Of a stretch of DNA of 64,000 nt, positions 1 through 9,127 are shown one piece after another. Position 1 is the stretch's first letter, and every line of letters starts with the position of its first letter. The notes under the pieces were generated by a model. That model was not told where the DNA came from. It saw nothing but the letters and a program-made list of their open reading frames with translations, and did not search any database. The stretch spans positions 738,413-802,412 of the forward strand of contig NZ_LMCW01000012.1 of assembly GCF_001424945.1 (NCBI RefSeq), written 5' to 3'. Both the position numbers and the translations under genes were made by a program. Source of the stretch: Rhizobium sp. Root1203. GTDB taxonomy: Bacteria; Pseudomonadota; Alphaproteobacteria; Rhizobiales; Rhizobiaceae.

Positions 1-582
1 TGCCGGATTACCGGGCTGACAATCAGCCGGGAACAACTTGCGTTCGCCGAAGAGCGCATCCGCAAAGCCGGACTTAGCGACCGCGTCGAGCTCCGCTTTC
101 AGGACTATCGTGATGAAACGGGTCTCTACGACCAGATCGTGTCAATCGAAATGTTCGAGGCCGTCGGGGAAAAGTACTGGCCGGCGTACTTTTCCAAATT
201 GCGACAATGTCTCAAGCCAGGCGGCAAGGCAGGCCTTCAGATCATCACCATCCGCCCAGAAGCTTTCGAGCAATATCGGAGCAATCCGGACTTCATCCAG
301 AAGTACGTTTTTCCGGGCGGCATGTTGCCGACCCGCGACCATCTTGCGGAGCTTGGCCAGAAGGTGAACTTGTCACTGGTCAGGGACTTTGGATTCGGGC
401 TAGACTACGCCCGCACTCTTGCCGAATGGCGGGAGCGTTTCTGGTCCGTATGGGAACGCGTGCGACCGATGGGCTTCGACGAGCGCTTCAAGCGGCTCTG
501 GGAGTTCTATCTGTTTTATTGCGAAGCAGGCTTCCGCGCCCGAAACATAGACGTCCGCCAGGTCGTCTTTTCGCGGAGCTGA
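1..582 (+). CDS. cfa: Cyclopropane-fatty-acyl-phospholipid synthase, C-terminal part
   Basis: The gene enters from the left edge in frame 1, leaving 193 codons of a family normally near 400 residues. The enzyme transfers a methylene group from S-adenosylmethionine to the double bond of membrane phospholipid acyl chains. Visible family features are the end of the SAM-binding fold (VELRFQDYRD), the block IVSIEMFEAVGEKYWPAYF, and the C-terminal CEAGFRARNIDVRQVVFSR. The translation is open from base 1, so the true start lies outside the window. The neighbouring SDR and ChrR-type genes suggest a membrane/oxidative stress cluster like the one known in ECF-ChrR regulons. That link is inference. Confidence 0.93.
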   Translation, partial: CRITGLTISREQLAFAEERIRKAGLSDRVELRFQDYRDETGLYDQIVSIEMFEAVGEKYWPAYFSKLRQCLKPGGKAGLQIITIRPEAFEQYRSNPDFIQKYVFPGGMLPTRDHLAELGQKVNLSLVRDFGFGLDYARTLAEWRERFWSVWERVRPMGFDERFKRLWEFYLFYCEAGFRARNIDVRQVVFSRS

Positions 583-690
583 CGAGCGTGGATGGCGTCA
601 GGCAGCCGACCTCCTGTCCCGGCCGCCATCCGCCTCGTCTATGACCTCAGCCCCTGCCGGTCCTGGTACTGGCACTCTTGAGCGAGGCCG

Positions 691-1524
691 TCACTCGGCA
701 GGATGCGGAGTCACCGGTCGGTGATGCTGGGAAAGCGGTCGCTCGCGCCAGCCCGTCGCGCGGTTGAGGAACCAGAAGTAAAGGCCGTAGGGCATCAAGT
801 TGAGAAGCTTCATCACGTAGGTGAAGCGCTTGGGGAAAGTGATTTCGAAGGTCTGCGACTTCAGCCCAGCGGAAATGTGAGCAGCGGCCTCCTCCACCGA
901 CACGAGCGACGGCATCGGAAAGTCGTTCTGCCTGGTGGCCGGGGTATCCACGAACCCAGGATTGATCAGCTGAATTCGGATGCCCATCTTATCGAGGTCG
1001 AACTTCAGGCTTTCCGCCATGTTGATCAGAGCGGCTTTGGTGGCGCCGTAGGCTGCGCTGGTCGGAAGCCCGCCATATCCCGTGACGGACGAGACGATGG
1101 CGATTTGACCCTGCCCCTTGGCCTTCATGTGCCTGACGGCGGGCACGAGGCAGTTGACCACGCCCTGCAGGTTGACCGCGAAGCTCTGTTCGAAGTCGCC
1201 AAGCTTCAGTTCCTCGGCATGAACAGGAAGATAAATACCTGCGTTGAAGATCGCGAGCGCCAGTGCGCCGTGCTCGTATTCGATGGATGCAAGCACGTGC
1301 TCCATGTCCTCGGCGTCCGTTACGTCGCCGTCGAGCACGATGATGCTGCCGGAAAGGCCGCTTGCCTCGGCCTGCAGTTCAGCAAGTTTGAGATGGTCTC
1401 GGGCGGTTACCGCAACCTTGTATCCCTCGCCCGCAAGCTTCAGCGCCAACGCTCGACCCATGCCTGAACTTGCACCTGATATCCACACGATTCCGTGTTC
1501 GGGACGGGCGACAAAATCTTGCAT
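691..1524 (-). CDS. Short-chain dehydrogenase/reductase (SDR)
   Basis: This is a 277-residue classical SDR oxidoreductase using NAD(P)H. The nucleotide-binding motif GASSGMG is at about residues 17-23, NAG at 94-96, and the catalytic Ser at about 145, Tyr159 and Lys163 (YGATK) are all present. A hydrophobic, aromatic C-terminal segment (about 245-262) may bind membranes. I chose the ATG at 1524 because GGAGG sits eight bases upstream; the frame stays open to 1557. The substrate is unknown. It lies between cfa and a ChrR-type gene, so a role in lipid or oxidative-stress metabolism is plausible. Confidence 0.9.
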   Translation of the reverse strand: MQDFVARPEHGIVWISGASSGMGRALALKLAGEGYKVAVTARDHLKLAELQAEASGLSGSIIVLDGDVTDAEDMEHVLASIEYEHGALALAIFNAGIYLPVHAEELKLGDFEQSFAVNLQGVVNCLVPAVRHMKAKGQGQIAIVSSVTGYGGLPTSAAYGATKAALINMAESLKFDLDKMGIRIQLINPGFVDTPATRQNDFPMPSLVSVEEAAAHISAGLKSQTFEITFPKRFTYVMKLLNLMPYGLYFWFLNRATGWRERPLSQHHRPVTPHPAE

Positions 1525-1622
1525 GGCGCATTCCTCCGGTTGCATGATGAACGACAAAACGGGGCCGGAAGTTCCTCGCCACCTCCCGGGATTATGCCGA
1601 TATCACACTATTGTGGCTGCTT

Positions 1623-2372
1623 TCAGCCGATCAGATCGCCAATCAATTGTCGGAACGATCCGGTCAGCTTTATCGGCGCATCCAGGACGGAGAACGCAAT
1701 GCAGGGGCGATCTTTCTCCGCAACCGGCCGATGATCCACCGTTTGGTCAGCGACCGAAATATCGCCGGGGCCGAAGCGGCCCCTGGCGTCATTGAACGCG
1801 CCATCGAGAATAAGGGTCAACTCGGTGCCCTTGTGCGTATGGGCAGGCAACGCCCGGCCGGGTTTGATCCACATAAGACTTACTTCGCAGCCGTCGATGT
1901 CGATCGAATACTCCTTGAAGCCGGGCAGTTTGGTCTTCCATGGAACCGTATCGACATCGAATCCGACAAGATCGCGAAGCGATTGCGGAAAGAAGCTCTG
2001 GGGTTTTTCGGCCGCCGGGAGCCTTTCCACTGGCGGTGCCGACGAAAAAATGGCGGAAAGCCGCGCGTCCCGGTTGCTGATAGGGGCGGCAGTCGTCTGC
2101 TCCAACGCCTCGCCTGCGAGAAGCTCCAGGTCTTTGACGAGTCCGCGGTGGTCAGGTTTCATCTCGAGATGCGATTGCACGAGCACGCGCGCCGGCTCAG
2201 GAAGAGAGCCGGCGACATAGTGCGCCATCAATGCATCGACCGTGTCGATATGCTGGTGAACCATGACGGTTTGGTCGTTTCCGCTTTCAGTGATCGCTTT
2301 GTCATCGTCCATACGGGGAAAGTCAATCGTCGGATCATCGACAGGCCGCCAGATCGCGGCCTTCACGCACAA
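1623..2372 (-). CDS. ChrR-type anti-sigma factor with C-terminal cupin
   Basis: Up to 249 residues. The N-terminal part resembles the anti-sigma domain of ChrR (HIDTVDALMAHYVAGSLPEP), followed by a long linker. A cupin domain near the end has the metal-ligand pattern HTHKGTE and a later H. ChrR proteins hold an ECF sigma factor inactive until singlet oxygen or organic peroxide. In Rhodobacter ChrR the helix pair carries HxxxCxxC; here the equivalent reads HLEMKPDHR, so both cysteines are absent. No sigma factor gene adjoins it, since cysK begins 120 bases upstream on the other strand. The start is uncertain: an ATG beginning MDDDKAIT, 20 codons in, or a later MVHQ are both possible. Confidence 0.8.
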   Translation of the reverse strand: MCVKAAIWRPVDDPTIDFPRMDDDKAITESGNDQTVMVHQHIDTVDALMAHYVAGSLPEPARVLVQSHLEMKPDHRGLVKDLELLAGEALEQTTAAPISNRDARLSAIFSSAPPVERLPAAEKPQSFFPQSLRDLVGFDVDTVPWKTKLPGFKEYSIDIDGCEVSLMWIKPGRALPAHTHKGTELTLILDGAFNDARGRFGPGDISVADQTVDHRPVAEKDRPCIAFSVLDAPIKLTGSFRQLIGDLIG

Positions 2373-2495
2373 TCGAAAGCATGAAGTGTAATTTTATCGC
2401 GGTGGGCAGAGGCATGGAATAGCATTTCTTGCCAACCCAGCCTTGTGAAGGGAAAAGACCGTTCCTAAACTAAGAGTTCCAAAGAGGCAGATTCC

Positions 2496-3536
2496 ATGAC
2501 CTTCCATCCCTCCGTCCTCGAAGCAATCGGCAACACACCCCTGATCAAACTCAAGGGCGCGTCGGATGCGACCGGTTGCACCATTCTCGGCAAGGCGGAA
2601 TTCCTGAACCCGGGGCAGTCGGTCAAGGATCGCGCAGCGCTCTACATCATCCGCGATGCGGAAAAGCAGGGATTGCTGCGACCGGGCGGCGTGATCGTCG
2701 AGGGCACCGCCGGCAACACCGGAATCGGCCTGACGCTGGTCGCAAAGGCGCTTGGCTATCGCACGGTCATCGTCATTCCCGAAACCCAAAGCCAGGAAAA
2801 GAAAGACGCGCTGAAACTGCTCGGCGCCGAACTCGTGGAAGTGCCGGCCGTTCCCTACAAGAACCCGAACAACTACGTGAAGGTTTCCGGCCGCCTTGCC
2901 GAACAGCTTGCGAAGTCCGAGCCGAACGGCGCTATCTGGGCAAACCAGTTCGACAACATCGCCAACCGCCAGGCGCACATCGAAACGACGGCGAAAGAGA
3001 TCTGGAACGATACCAACGGGAAGGTCGACGGCTTTGTCTGCTCGGTTGGATCAGGTGGAACACTTGCCGGTGTCGCAGCCGGTCTCAAGTCATTCAACAA
3101 GGATATCAAGATCGGCATCGCCGATCCGGATGGTGCGGCACTATACGAATTCTACAAGACAGGTGAGCTGAAATCCGCCGGCTCTTCGATCACCGAAGGT
3201 ATCGGACAGGGCCGGATCACGGCCAACCTCGAAGGTTTCAAGCCCGAGTTCGCCTATAATATCTCAGACGCAGAGGCTCTGCCCTACGTCTTCGATCTTG
3301 TAGAGCACGAGGGGCTCTGCCTCGGGGGATCCACCGCGATCAATATCGCCGGTGCCGTTCGCCTTGCCAGGGATCTCGGCCCCGGCCATACGGTGGTGAC
3401 GATTCTCTGCGACTACGGCAATCGCTACCAGTCCAAGCTTTTCAATCCCGATTTCCTGACATCGAAAGGCCTGCCCGTTCCGGAGTGGCTGACGTCGTCG
3501 ACGGATATAAAAATACCCTACGAACCAGCAGCGTGA
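2496..3536 (+). CDS. cysK: Cysteine synthase A (O-acetylserine sulfhydrylase)
   Basis: 346-residue PLP enzyme making cysteine from O-acetylserine and sulfide. The PLP lysine is Lys44 in GQSVKDRAAL. The substrate loop TAGNTG is at 71-76 and the phosphate-binding GSGGT at about 184-188. Its length is slightly over the usual 310-330 because of a C-terminal extension. A GAGGCAG-like ribosome site precedes the ATG. It is the first gene of a tight + strand run with the AlaX-like gene 6 bases downstream, then a sulfurtransferase and a GNAT protein, so it probably belongs to a cysteine/sulfur operon. Confidence 0.95.
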   Translation: MTFHPSVLEAIGNTPLIKLKGASDATGCTILGKAEFLNPGQSVKDRAALYIIRDAEKQGLLRPGGVIVEGTAGNTGIGLTLVAKALGYRTVIVIPETQSQEKKDALKLLGAELVEVPAVPYKNPNNYVKVSGRLAEQLAKSEPNGAIWANQFDNIANRQAHIETTAKEIWNDTNGKVDGFVCSVGSGGTLAGVAAGLKSFNKDIKIGIADPDGAALYEFYKTGELKSAGSSITEGIGQGRITANLEGFKPEFAYNISDAEALPYVFDLVEHEGLCLGGSTAINIAGAVRLARDLGPGHTVVTILCDYGNRYQSKLFNPDFLTSKGLPVPEWLTSSTDIKIPYEPAA

Positions 3537-3542
3537 GACCCA

Positions 3543-4280
3543 ATGCCCGTCAATGCTCTCTATCGTGACGACTTCTATCTTTCGACATGCGAGGCGGTCG
3601 TCACCGCCGTTCACGAAGATGGGGGCATCGAACTGGATCAAACCTGCTTTTATGCCACGTCAGGCGGGCAACCGGGCGACACCGGGTTTCTGGAGCGGGC
3701 AGACGGCAGCAAGATTGCGCTTGGGCAAACCAAGCACGGCGCGAGCAAGGATGTTATTATCCACGTGCCGCTCGAAGGCGAGACACATCCCGCCGTCGGT
3801 GAGGCGCTGGTGCTGCATGTCGACTGGAGCCGCCGCTACAAGCTCATGCGCATGCATACGGCCTGCCACCTGCTTTCCGTCGTCTGCTCCTACCCGATCA
3901 CGGGTGCCGCCGTGGGCGAAGAGGAGAGCCGCGTCGACTTCGACATGACGGATACCATCGAAAAGGACGAGGTCACGGCGAAGCTGATGGAACTCGTCAA
4001 CCAGAACTATCCGGTCTATCTGCAGTGGATCACGGACGAGGAACTTGCGGCCAACCCCGGCATCGTGAAGTCCAAGAACGTGCGCCCGCCGATCGGGCTC
4101 GGACGCGTCAGTCTCGTCTGCATCGGCGAGAACTCTGCGATTGACAGCCAGCCCTGCGGCGGCACACATGTCTCCGAAACACAGGAAGTCGGCCGGATTC
4201 ACATTGCCAAGATCGAGAAGAAGGGCAAGGAAAACCGGCGCTTTCGCATACGCTTCGGCGACGCCGGCGACGAAGCCTGA
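3543..4280 (+). CDS. AlaX-type alanyl-tRNA editing protein
   Basis: 245 residues, matching free-standing editing domains related to the AlaRS second additional domain, which hydrolyse mischarged tRNA(Ala) in trans. The metal-binding motifs are clear: H105-TAC-H109 (HxxxH) and C205-GGT-H209 (CxxxH). An N-terminal beta-barrel domain with a GGQPGDTG signature (about 41-48) makes it an AlaX-II-like long form. It starts 6 bases after cysK stops and ends 18 bases before the sulfurtransferase start, so it is almost certainly co-transcribed with cysteine genes. Whether it edits Ser, Gly or another misacylated residue cannot be told from sequence. Confidence 0.88.
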   Translation: MPVNALYRDDFYLSTCEAVVTAVHEDGGIELDQTCFYATSGGQPGDTGFLERADGSKIALGQTKHGASKDVIIHVPLEGETHPAVGEALVLHVDWSRRYKLMRMHTACHLLSVVCSYPITGAAVGEEESRVDFDMTDTIEKDEVTAKLMELVNQNYPVYLQWITDEELAANPGIVKSKNVRPPIGLGRVSLVCIGENSAIDSQPCGGTHVSETQEVGRIHIAKIEKKGKENRRFRIRFGDAGDEA

Positions 4281-4298
4281 GAATTGAGGGAGAGTGGA

Positions 4299-5168
4299 AT
4301 GAGCGAAGAGAAGAGCCGTTTTGTGGTGTCTGCCGACTGGCTGCAGGCGGAACTGGGAAAGCCTGATCTGCGCATCCTCGATGCCTCTTTCTACCTTCCG
4401 GTCCAGAAGCGCGATGCCGATGCAGAGTATGCGGTCGGCCACATCCCCGGCGCCATCCGTTTCGATCAGGACAAGATCGCCGATCACTCGGTGCCATTGC
4501 CGCACACGATACCCACGCCCGAATATTTCGCGGCAGAGGTCGGCAACCTCGGCATTGGCGAAACCGACCGTATCGTCGTCTATGACGGCATCGGCATGTT
4601 TGCATCGCCGAGGGTCTGGTGGTTGTTTCGCGTCATGGGCGCCAAGAACGTCTTCGTGCTCGACGGCGGGCTCGACGGCTGGAAGGCCGAAGGCCGGCCG
4701 CTTGAAACAGCCGTGTCACAGTACGAACCAAAGCCTTTCACGGCAGCCTACGACGCCGGTCGCGTTGTCAATCTCGAAGCGATGAAGAATATCGTGTCGA
4801 ATGGTGCTCTGCAGATCGCCGATGCCCGCAGCGCCGGGCGCTTCGCTGCGACGGAGCCGGAGCCCCGCGCTGGCATGCGTTCGGGCCACATGCCCGGTGC
4901 ACGCAATCTGCCGTCCGGCGTGTTCGCCAAGCAAGGCCGCTTCAAGTCGCTGCCCGAACTGAAGCAGACGATCGAAGACGCCGGCATCGACCTGGCGAAG
5001 CCGGTTGTCACCTCCTGCGGCTCCGGCATAACCGCCGCTATCATTACGCTGGCGCTCGAATCGCTCGGTCATACCGACAACAGACTCTATGACGGGTCCT
5101 GGAGCGAATGGGGGAGCCGCGCCGAAACGCCCGTCGTCACCGGTCCGCCGGAAGCGGTCAAAGCCTGA
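4299..5168 (+). CDS. sseA: 3-mercaptopyruvate/thiosulfate sulfurtransferase
   Basis: 289 residues with two rhodanese domains (about 5-135 and 155-285). The catalytic cysteine is about Cys240 in SCGSGITA; the CGSG-T-type loop is typical of 3-mercaptopyruvate sulfurtransferases rather than thiosulfate enzymes. It moves sulfane sulfur from mercaptopyruvate, a cysteine catabolite, to thiophilic acceptors. I chose the ATG at 4299 because GAGGGAGAG lies just upstream; a TTG at 4284 is in frame but worse placed. Third gene of the cysK run. It is followed 5 bases later by a GNAT gene. Confidence 0.9.
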   Translation: MSEEKSRFVVSADWLQAELGKPDLRILDASFYLPVQKRDADAEYAVGHIPGAIRFDQDKIADHSVPLPHTIPTPEYFAAEVGNLGIGETDRIVVYDGIGMFASPRVWWLFRVMGAKNVFVLDGGLDGWKAEGRPLETAVSQYEPKPFTAAYDAGRVVNLEAMKNIVSNGALQIADARSAGRFAATEPEPRAGMRSGHMPGARNLPSGVFAKQGRFKSLPELKQTIEDAGIDLAKPVVTSCGSGITAAIITLALESLGHTDNRLYDGSWSEWGSRAETPVVTGPPEAVKA

Positions 5169-5173
5169 TCGCC

Positions 5174-5734
5174 ATGGCAAAGACACCCGCTACGCTCAAG
5201 GCTCATCTCACGCGTCTCGAAATGACGGTACCGCCGAAGGCAAGCCTGCCGGTGCCCGTCAACATCCAGACGGCCATCATGCGCGCTCCCGGCATCCCGC
5301 TGCCTTACTACCGCTATCTTTACCGCCAGGTCGGGGCGCGCTGGCAATGGGTCGATCGCATGCGGATGAGCGATGAGGAACTTGCGGCCACCTTGCATGA
5401 CAAGCGCAACACCATCAGCGTGCTCTATGTCAACGGCGCACCGGCGGGCTTCTACGAGTATTTCGCCGAAGACGAGGAAACGATCGAACTCAGCCATTTT
5501 GGCCTGATGGAGAGCGGTCTCGGCCTCGGCATCGGCAAGTGGTTCCTGCTGCAGGCCCTCTACGCAATCTGGACGCAGAATCCCATCCGGGTCACCACGA
5601 CGACGAATACCCTCGACCACCCGCGTGCTCTGCAGCTCTACCAGATGTTCGGCTTCTCGCCCGTCTCCACCGGCACGGCGATCGTTCGACCGCTCAGCGA
5701 CAAGGAATTGCTGGAAGCTGCGAAAAAAAGCTAG
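5174..5734 (+). CDS. GNAT family N-acetyltransferase
   Basis: 186 residues. The acetyl-CoA binding region is seen at GLMESGLGLGIGKWFLLQAL (about 110-130), and the fold ends with the usual beta strand motif LDHPRALQLYQMFGF-P-S. The substrate is unknown. It sits 5 bases after sseA and probably shares its transcript. The frame extends upstream to 5108 inside sseA, but the ATG at 5174 gives a protein that begins sensibly and avoids the overlap. Confidence 0.85.
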   Translation: MAKTPATLKAHLTRLEMTVPPKASLPVPVNIQTAIMRAPGIPLPYYRYLYRQVGARWQWVDRMRMSDEELAATLHDKRNTISVLYVNGAPAGFYEYFAEDEETIELSHFGLMESGLGLGIGKWFLLQALYAIWTQNPIRVTTTTNTLDHPRALQLYQMFGFSPVSTGTAIVRPLSDKELLEAAKKS

Positions 5735-5804
5735 CCGGCAAGGATCGGGTGGCCTCCACCCCCAGCAAGCGGCATTTAGTGGCAAAGTTCAAAGGAGACT
5801 TGCC

Positions 5805-6278
5805 ATGTCCGATATTCGCTTTTCCGCAATGCCGACGACCGATGCCGAGCATCTCTGGAATGGTGGTCGCGACGCCTACGACAACCTGCCGGAAACGATG
5901 ATTTCCGAAGGACCGGGATACCCGTGCCGTCACTGCCTGGAAAATATCGACGCCGGCGACGAGGTTCTGGTCTTTGCGTACCGGCCGTTCCCGGGGTTGC
6001 AGCCCTATGCGGAGACCGGCCCGGTCTTCCTGCACAAGCAGCGATGCGAGCGGTACGTGGCCGAAGAAATCATGCCGCCTGTGTTGGCAACAAGCCGCGA
6101 CTTCATTGTCCGCGGTTATTCGGAAAACAACAGGATCGTCTACGGCAGTGGTGCGGTAACGCCAATCGGGGACATTCCTACCTATGCGGCAACGCTCCTC
6201 GATCGGCCGGAGATCTCGTACGTGCACGTCCGCTCGGCCCGCAACAACTGCTATCAGTGCCGGATAGACAAGTGTTGA
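5805..6278 (+). CDS. DUF1203 family protein
   Basis: 157 residues resembling the DUF1203 family of bacterial proteins of unknown function. The pattern includes PCRHCLENIDAGDEVLVFAY near residues 40-60, GPVFLH at about 78, and C-terminal YQCRIDKC. The cysteine/histidine content suggests metal binding, but no activity is known. The ATG at 5805 is preceded by AAAGGAGA at good spacing. It is the last + strand gene before a bidirectional terminator. Confidence 0.85.
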   Translation: MSDIRFSAMPTTDAEHLWNGGRDAYDNLPETMISEGPGYPCRHCLENIDAGDEVLVFAYRPFPGLQPYAETGPVFLHKQRCERYVAEEIMPPVLATSRDFIVRGYSENNRIVYGSGAVTPIGDIPTYAATLLDRPEISYVHVRSARNNCYQCRIDKC

Positions 6279-6283
6279 CCAAG

Positions 6284-6312
6284 GAAGCCGGCCGCAAAAA
6301 TCAGCCGGCTTC
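6284..6312. terminator. Bidirectional terminator between DUF1203 gene and ald
   Basis: A nine-base perfect stem (GAAGCCGGC with GCCGGCTTC) encloses an A-rich loop. It lies between two convergent stop codons (6278 and 6335), so it can serve both genes. Confidence 0.7.
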
Positions 6313-6334
6313 TACTTACGCTACGTGATGTGAC

Positions 6335-7453
6335 TTACGCTACGTTCAGCAGGCTTTCCGGAGCGTATGGCTCATAGCCAAGCGCCTCGGCGACAGGCTT
6401 GTTTGTCACGCGGCCCTTGTGGATGTTCAGGCCGTTTCGCAGGTGCTTATCCTCTGCGATTGCGCGCAGACCGCGATCGGCGAGCGCAAGTCCATACACC
6501 AGTGTTGCGTTGTTCAGCGCATGCGCGGAGGTGACCGGAACCGCGCCCGGCATGTTGGCCACACAGTAATGAACGACGCCGTCGACCACATAGGTCGGAT
6601 CAGAGTGCGTGGTTGCATGCGAGGTCTCGAAGCAGCCACCCTGATCGATGGCGACGTCGACGATGACTGAGCCCTTCTTCATGGCTGAAAGCATCTCGCG
6701 GCTGACCAGTTTGGGGGCGGCAGCACCGGGTATCAACACGGCACCAATAACAAGATCGGCCGAGAACACTTCGTCTTCCAGGGCCTGGATGCTGGAGTAG
6801 CACGTGTGGATGCGGCCACCGAAGATGTCATCCAGCTGGCGCAGGCGCGGCAGGGACTTGTCGAGAATACTGACATCAGCACCAAGGCCGGAGGCTATTT
6901 TCGCGGCATGCAGGCCGACGACACCGCCGCCAATGATCGCAACCTTCGCCGGCAGGACACCAGGCACGCCGCCGAGTAGGATGCCAAGGCCGCCGTTCGC
7001 CTTCTGGAGTGCTGTTGCGCCAGCCTGAATCGACAGGCGACCGGCGACCTCCGACATCGGCGCAAGCAGCGGCAGGCCGCCGCGCTCATCGGTTACTGTC
7101 TCATAGGCGACCGCCGTCACGCCTGAAGCCAGCAGGCCCTTCGTCTGCTCGGGATCGGGCGCGAGGTGGAGATAGGTGTAGAGAATCTGGCCTTCGCGAA
7201 GCTGTGCCCATTCGGTGGGCTGCGGTTCCTTGACCTTGACGATCATGTCGCATTTCTCGAAGATATCCTTGGCCGAGGCCGCGATTTTCGCGCCAGCGCC
7301 GATATAGGCGGCATCGTCAGCGCCGATCCCGGCGCCGGCTTTTGTTTCGATCCAGACCTCGTGGCCGTGTGCGACATACTCACGAACCGACGCGGGTGTC
7401 AGACCGACACGATATTCATGGTTCTTGATTTCCTTCGGGCAACCGACACGCAT
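6335..7453 (-). CDS. ald: Alanine dehydrogenase
   Basis: 372 residues, the standard length. It interconverts L-alanine and pyruvate plus ammonium with NAD. Known catalytic positions are present: Arg15 (EYRVGLTP), Lys75 (IVKVKEP) and His96 (YTYLHLAPD). A Rossmann motif GGGVVG sits in the middle. I chose the ATG at 7453 because AGAGAGG lies upstream and the N-terminus [10 protein letters not shown] matches the family; the frame is open further upstream to 7588. It is divergent from an Lrp/AsnC gene across 154 bases, the usual ald/aldR arrangement. Confidence 0.95.
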   Translation of the reverse strand: MRVGCPKEIKNHEYRVGLTPASVREYVAHGHEVWIETKAGAGIGADDAAYIGAGAKIAASAKDIFEKCDMIVKVKEPQPTEWAQLREGQILYTYLHLAPDPEQTKGLLASGVTAVAYETVTDERGGLPLLAPMSEVAGRLSIQAGATALQKANGGLGILLGGVPGVLPAKVAIIGGGVVGLHAAKIASGLGADVSILDKSLPRLRQLDDIFGGRIHTCYSSIQALEDEVFSADLVIGAVLIPGAAAPKLVSREMLSAMKKGSVIVDVAIDQGGCFETSHATTHSDPTYVVDGVVHYCVANMPGAVPVTSAHALNNATLVYGLALADRGLRAIAEDKHLRNGLNIHKGRVTNKPVAEALGYEPYAPESLLNVA

Positions 7454-7607
7454 TGGCGTTCCTCTCTTTTTGGGTCCGTCCAGCGGACTGTTTTGCGAGG
7501 GAAATCCAATCACCATGGCTGTGAAATGTCCTTGCAAAGAGCAATTGCATGGACGGAGTTTTTCGAAGATTATTGCAGAAATCATCAAAAACTCGAAGGT
7601 TCTTCGA

Positions 7608-8069
7608 ATGTCACAACTCGACGCTATCGATCTTGCGATTCTGAAGACTCTTCAGACGACCGCGCGCATCACCAACGCAGACCTTGCGGCGAAGGTTGGC
7701 CTCTCGGCATCGGCCTGCTCGCGGCGGCTCGATATCCTGGAACGAACTGACATCATCCGCGGCTACCATGCGCACGTTTCGCATAAGGCTCTCGACTACA
7801 AGATGATCGCGATCGTGCATATCTCGCTGTCGGGCCAGTTCGCCAAGACGCTGTCCGAATTCGAGACGGCGGTGAAGCGCTGTCCGAACGTGCTGGTCTG
7901 CTATCTCATGTCGGGCGAGTATGATTACATCCTGCGCGTCGCGGCGCGCGATCTCGAAGACTACGAGCGTATCCACCGCGACTGGCTCTCGGCGCTTCCG
8001 CATGTGGTGAAGATCAATTCGAGCTTCGCGTTGCGCGAAGTCATAGACAGGCCGAACGTCGGGCTCTGA
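7608..8069 (+). CDS. aldR: Lrp/AsnC family regulator, probable AldR
   Basis: 153 residues. The N-terminal helix-turn-helix is at about residues 20-45 (TNADLAAKVGLSASACSRRL), followed by a RAM/ACT effector domain. Divergence from ald strongly suggests it is the alanine-responsive activator of ald. Such proteins bind several sites in the shared intergenic region. The start at 7608 begins with MSQLDAIDLAILKTL, typical of the family; the longer frame to 7425 would overlap ald and is unlikely. Confidence 0.88.
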   Translation: MSQLDAIDLAILKTLQTTARITNADLAAKVGLSASACSRRLDILERTDIIRGYHAHVSHKALDYKMIAIVHISLSGQFAKTLSEFETAVKRCPNVLVCYLMSGEYDYILRVAARDLEDYERIHRDWLSALPHVVKINSSFALREVIDRPNVGL

Positions 8070-8154
8070 CAGTGCATCGAAATCGATGCAATATCGGCGC
8101 ATTCCGGCTCAAGTTTCCATGGCGTTGGCAGAACCGCCGAGATAAGACGACGCA

Positions 8155-9036
8155 ATGAAATCGAAGACCCAAGGCTATATTTTCGTCCTCCTGGCGATCA
8201 CCATCTTTTCCTTACAGGACGCCATCTCGAAGCACCTCGGCAGCGCCTACCCGCCGGTTTTCGTCACCATGATCCGCTATTGGGCCTTTGCGCTCTTTAC
8301 AGTCCTGCTGGCATCGAAAATGCGAGGCGGACTATCTGCGACGGCACGCACCAAACGACCCGTGCTGCAGATCGTTCGCGGCCTCCTGCTCGCGGCTCAG
8401 GTCGTGGCGGTCATCAGTTGCTTCGCCGTCATCGGCCTCGCGCATTCGCAGGCGATCTTCTCCGCCACGCCAATTCTGATTGCGCTGCTTTCGATGCCTA
8501 TTCTGGGCGAGCGGGTCGGGTGGCGCCGCTGGACCGCAATCTGCGCAGGCCTCATTGGGGTTTTGATGATCCTCAAGCCGGAAGGTGGATTCTTCGATCT
8601 CAAGCTGCTGCTTGCGATCCTGTCCTGCTTTCTCTTCGCCTTCTACGTCATTGCGACACGGCTCGTGAGCCGGGACGATTCGGCCATGACGAGCTTTTTC
8701 TATACGGGCGTCGTCGGCGGCGTCGCCATGACGCTCGTCGGCCCCTTCTATTGGACCTGGATGACCACACCGGACTGGGGATGGATGGCACTTGTGTGCA
8801 TGACCAGCATCTCCAGCCACTACTTTCTCATCCGCGCCTACGACATGCTCGATGCAGCCGCCGTTCAGCCTCTGACATATCTGCAGTTGGTCTATGCCTC
8901 CATCATCGGCACGACAATCTACGGCGAGACGCTGAGCCTCAATACGATCATCGGTTCGCTGATCGTTGTCGGATCCGGCATCTTCACGATATGGCGCGAG
9001 CATGTCGTGGGTCGACGAAAATCAGCCTCGAGTTAA
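8155..9036 (+). CDS. DMT superfamily transporter (EamA type)
   Basis: 293 residues with about ten hydrophobic segments arranged as two EamA repeats; the second starts near residue 150. It is an inner-membrane permease of the drug/metabolite family. The substrate is unknown. It is downstream of aldR by 85 bases, so an amino acid or related metabolite is possible, but that is only context. Confidence 0.85.
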   Translation: MKSKTQGYIFVLLAITIFSLQDAISKHLGSAYPPVFVTMIRYWAFALFTVLLASKMRGGLSATARTKRPVLQIVRGLLLAAQVVAVISCFAVIGLAHSQAIFSATPILIALLSMPILGERVGWRRWTAICAGLIGVLMILKPEGGFFDLKLLLAILSCFLFAFYVIATRLVSRDDSAMTSFFYTGVVGGVAMTLVGPFYWTWMTTPDWGWMALVCMTSISSHYFLIRAYDMLDAAAVQPLTYLQLVYASIIGTTIYGETLSLNTIIGSLIVVGSGIFTIWREHVVGRRKSASS

Positions 9037-9127
9037 AGTGACTTTTTCTCAACATTAAGGACAATCGTGAAAGGATTCTCAATCTTTTCTGCCAATACTT
9101 CGCATCAGTTATCCTGTTGGGAGTAGT

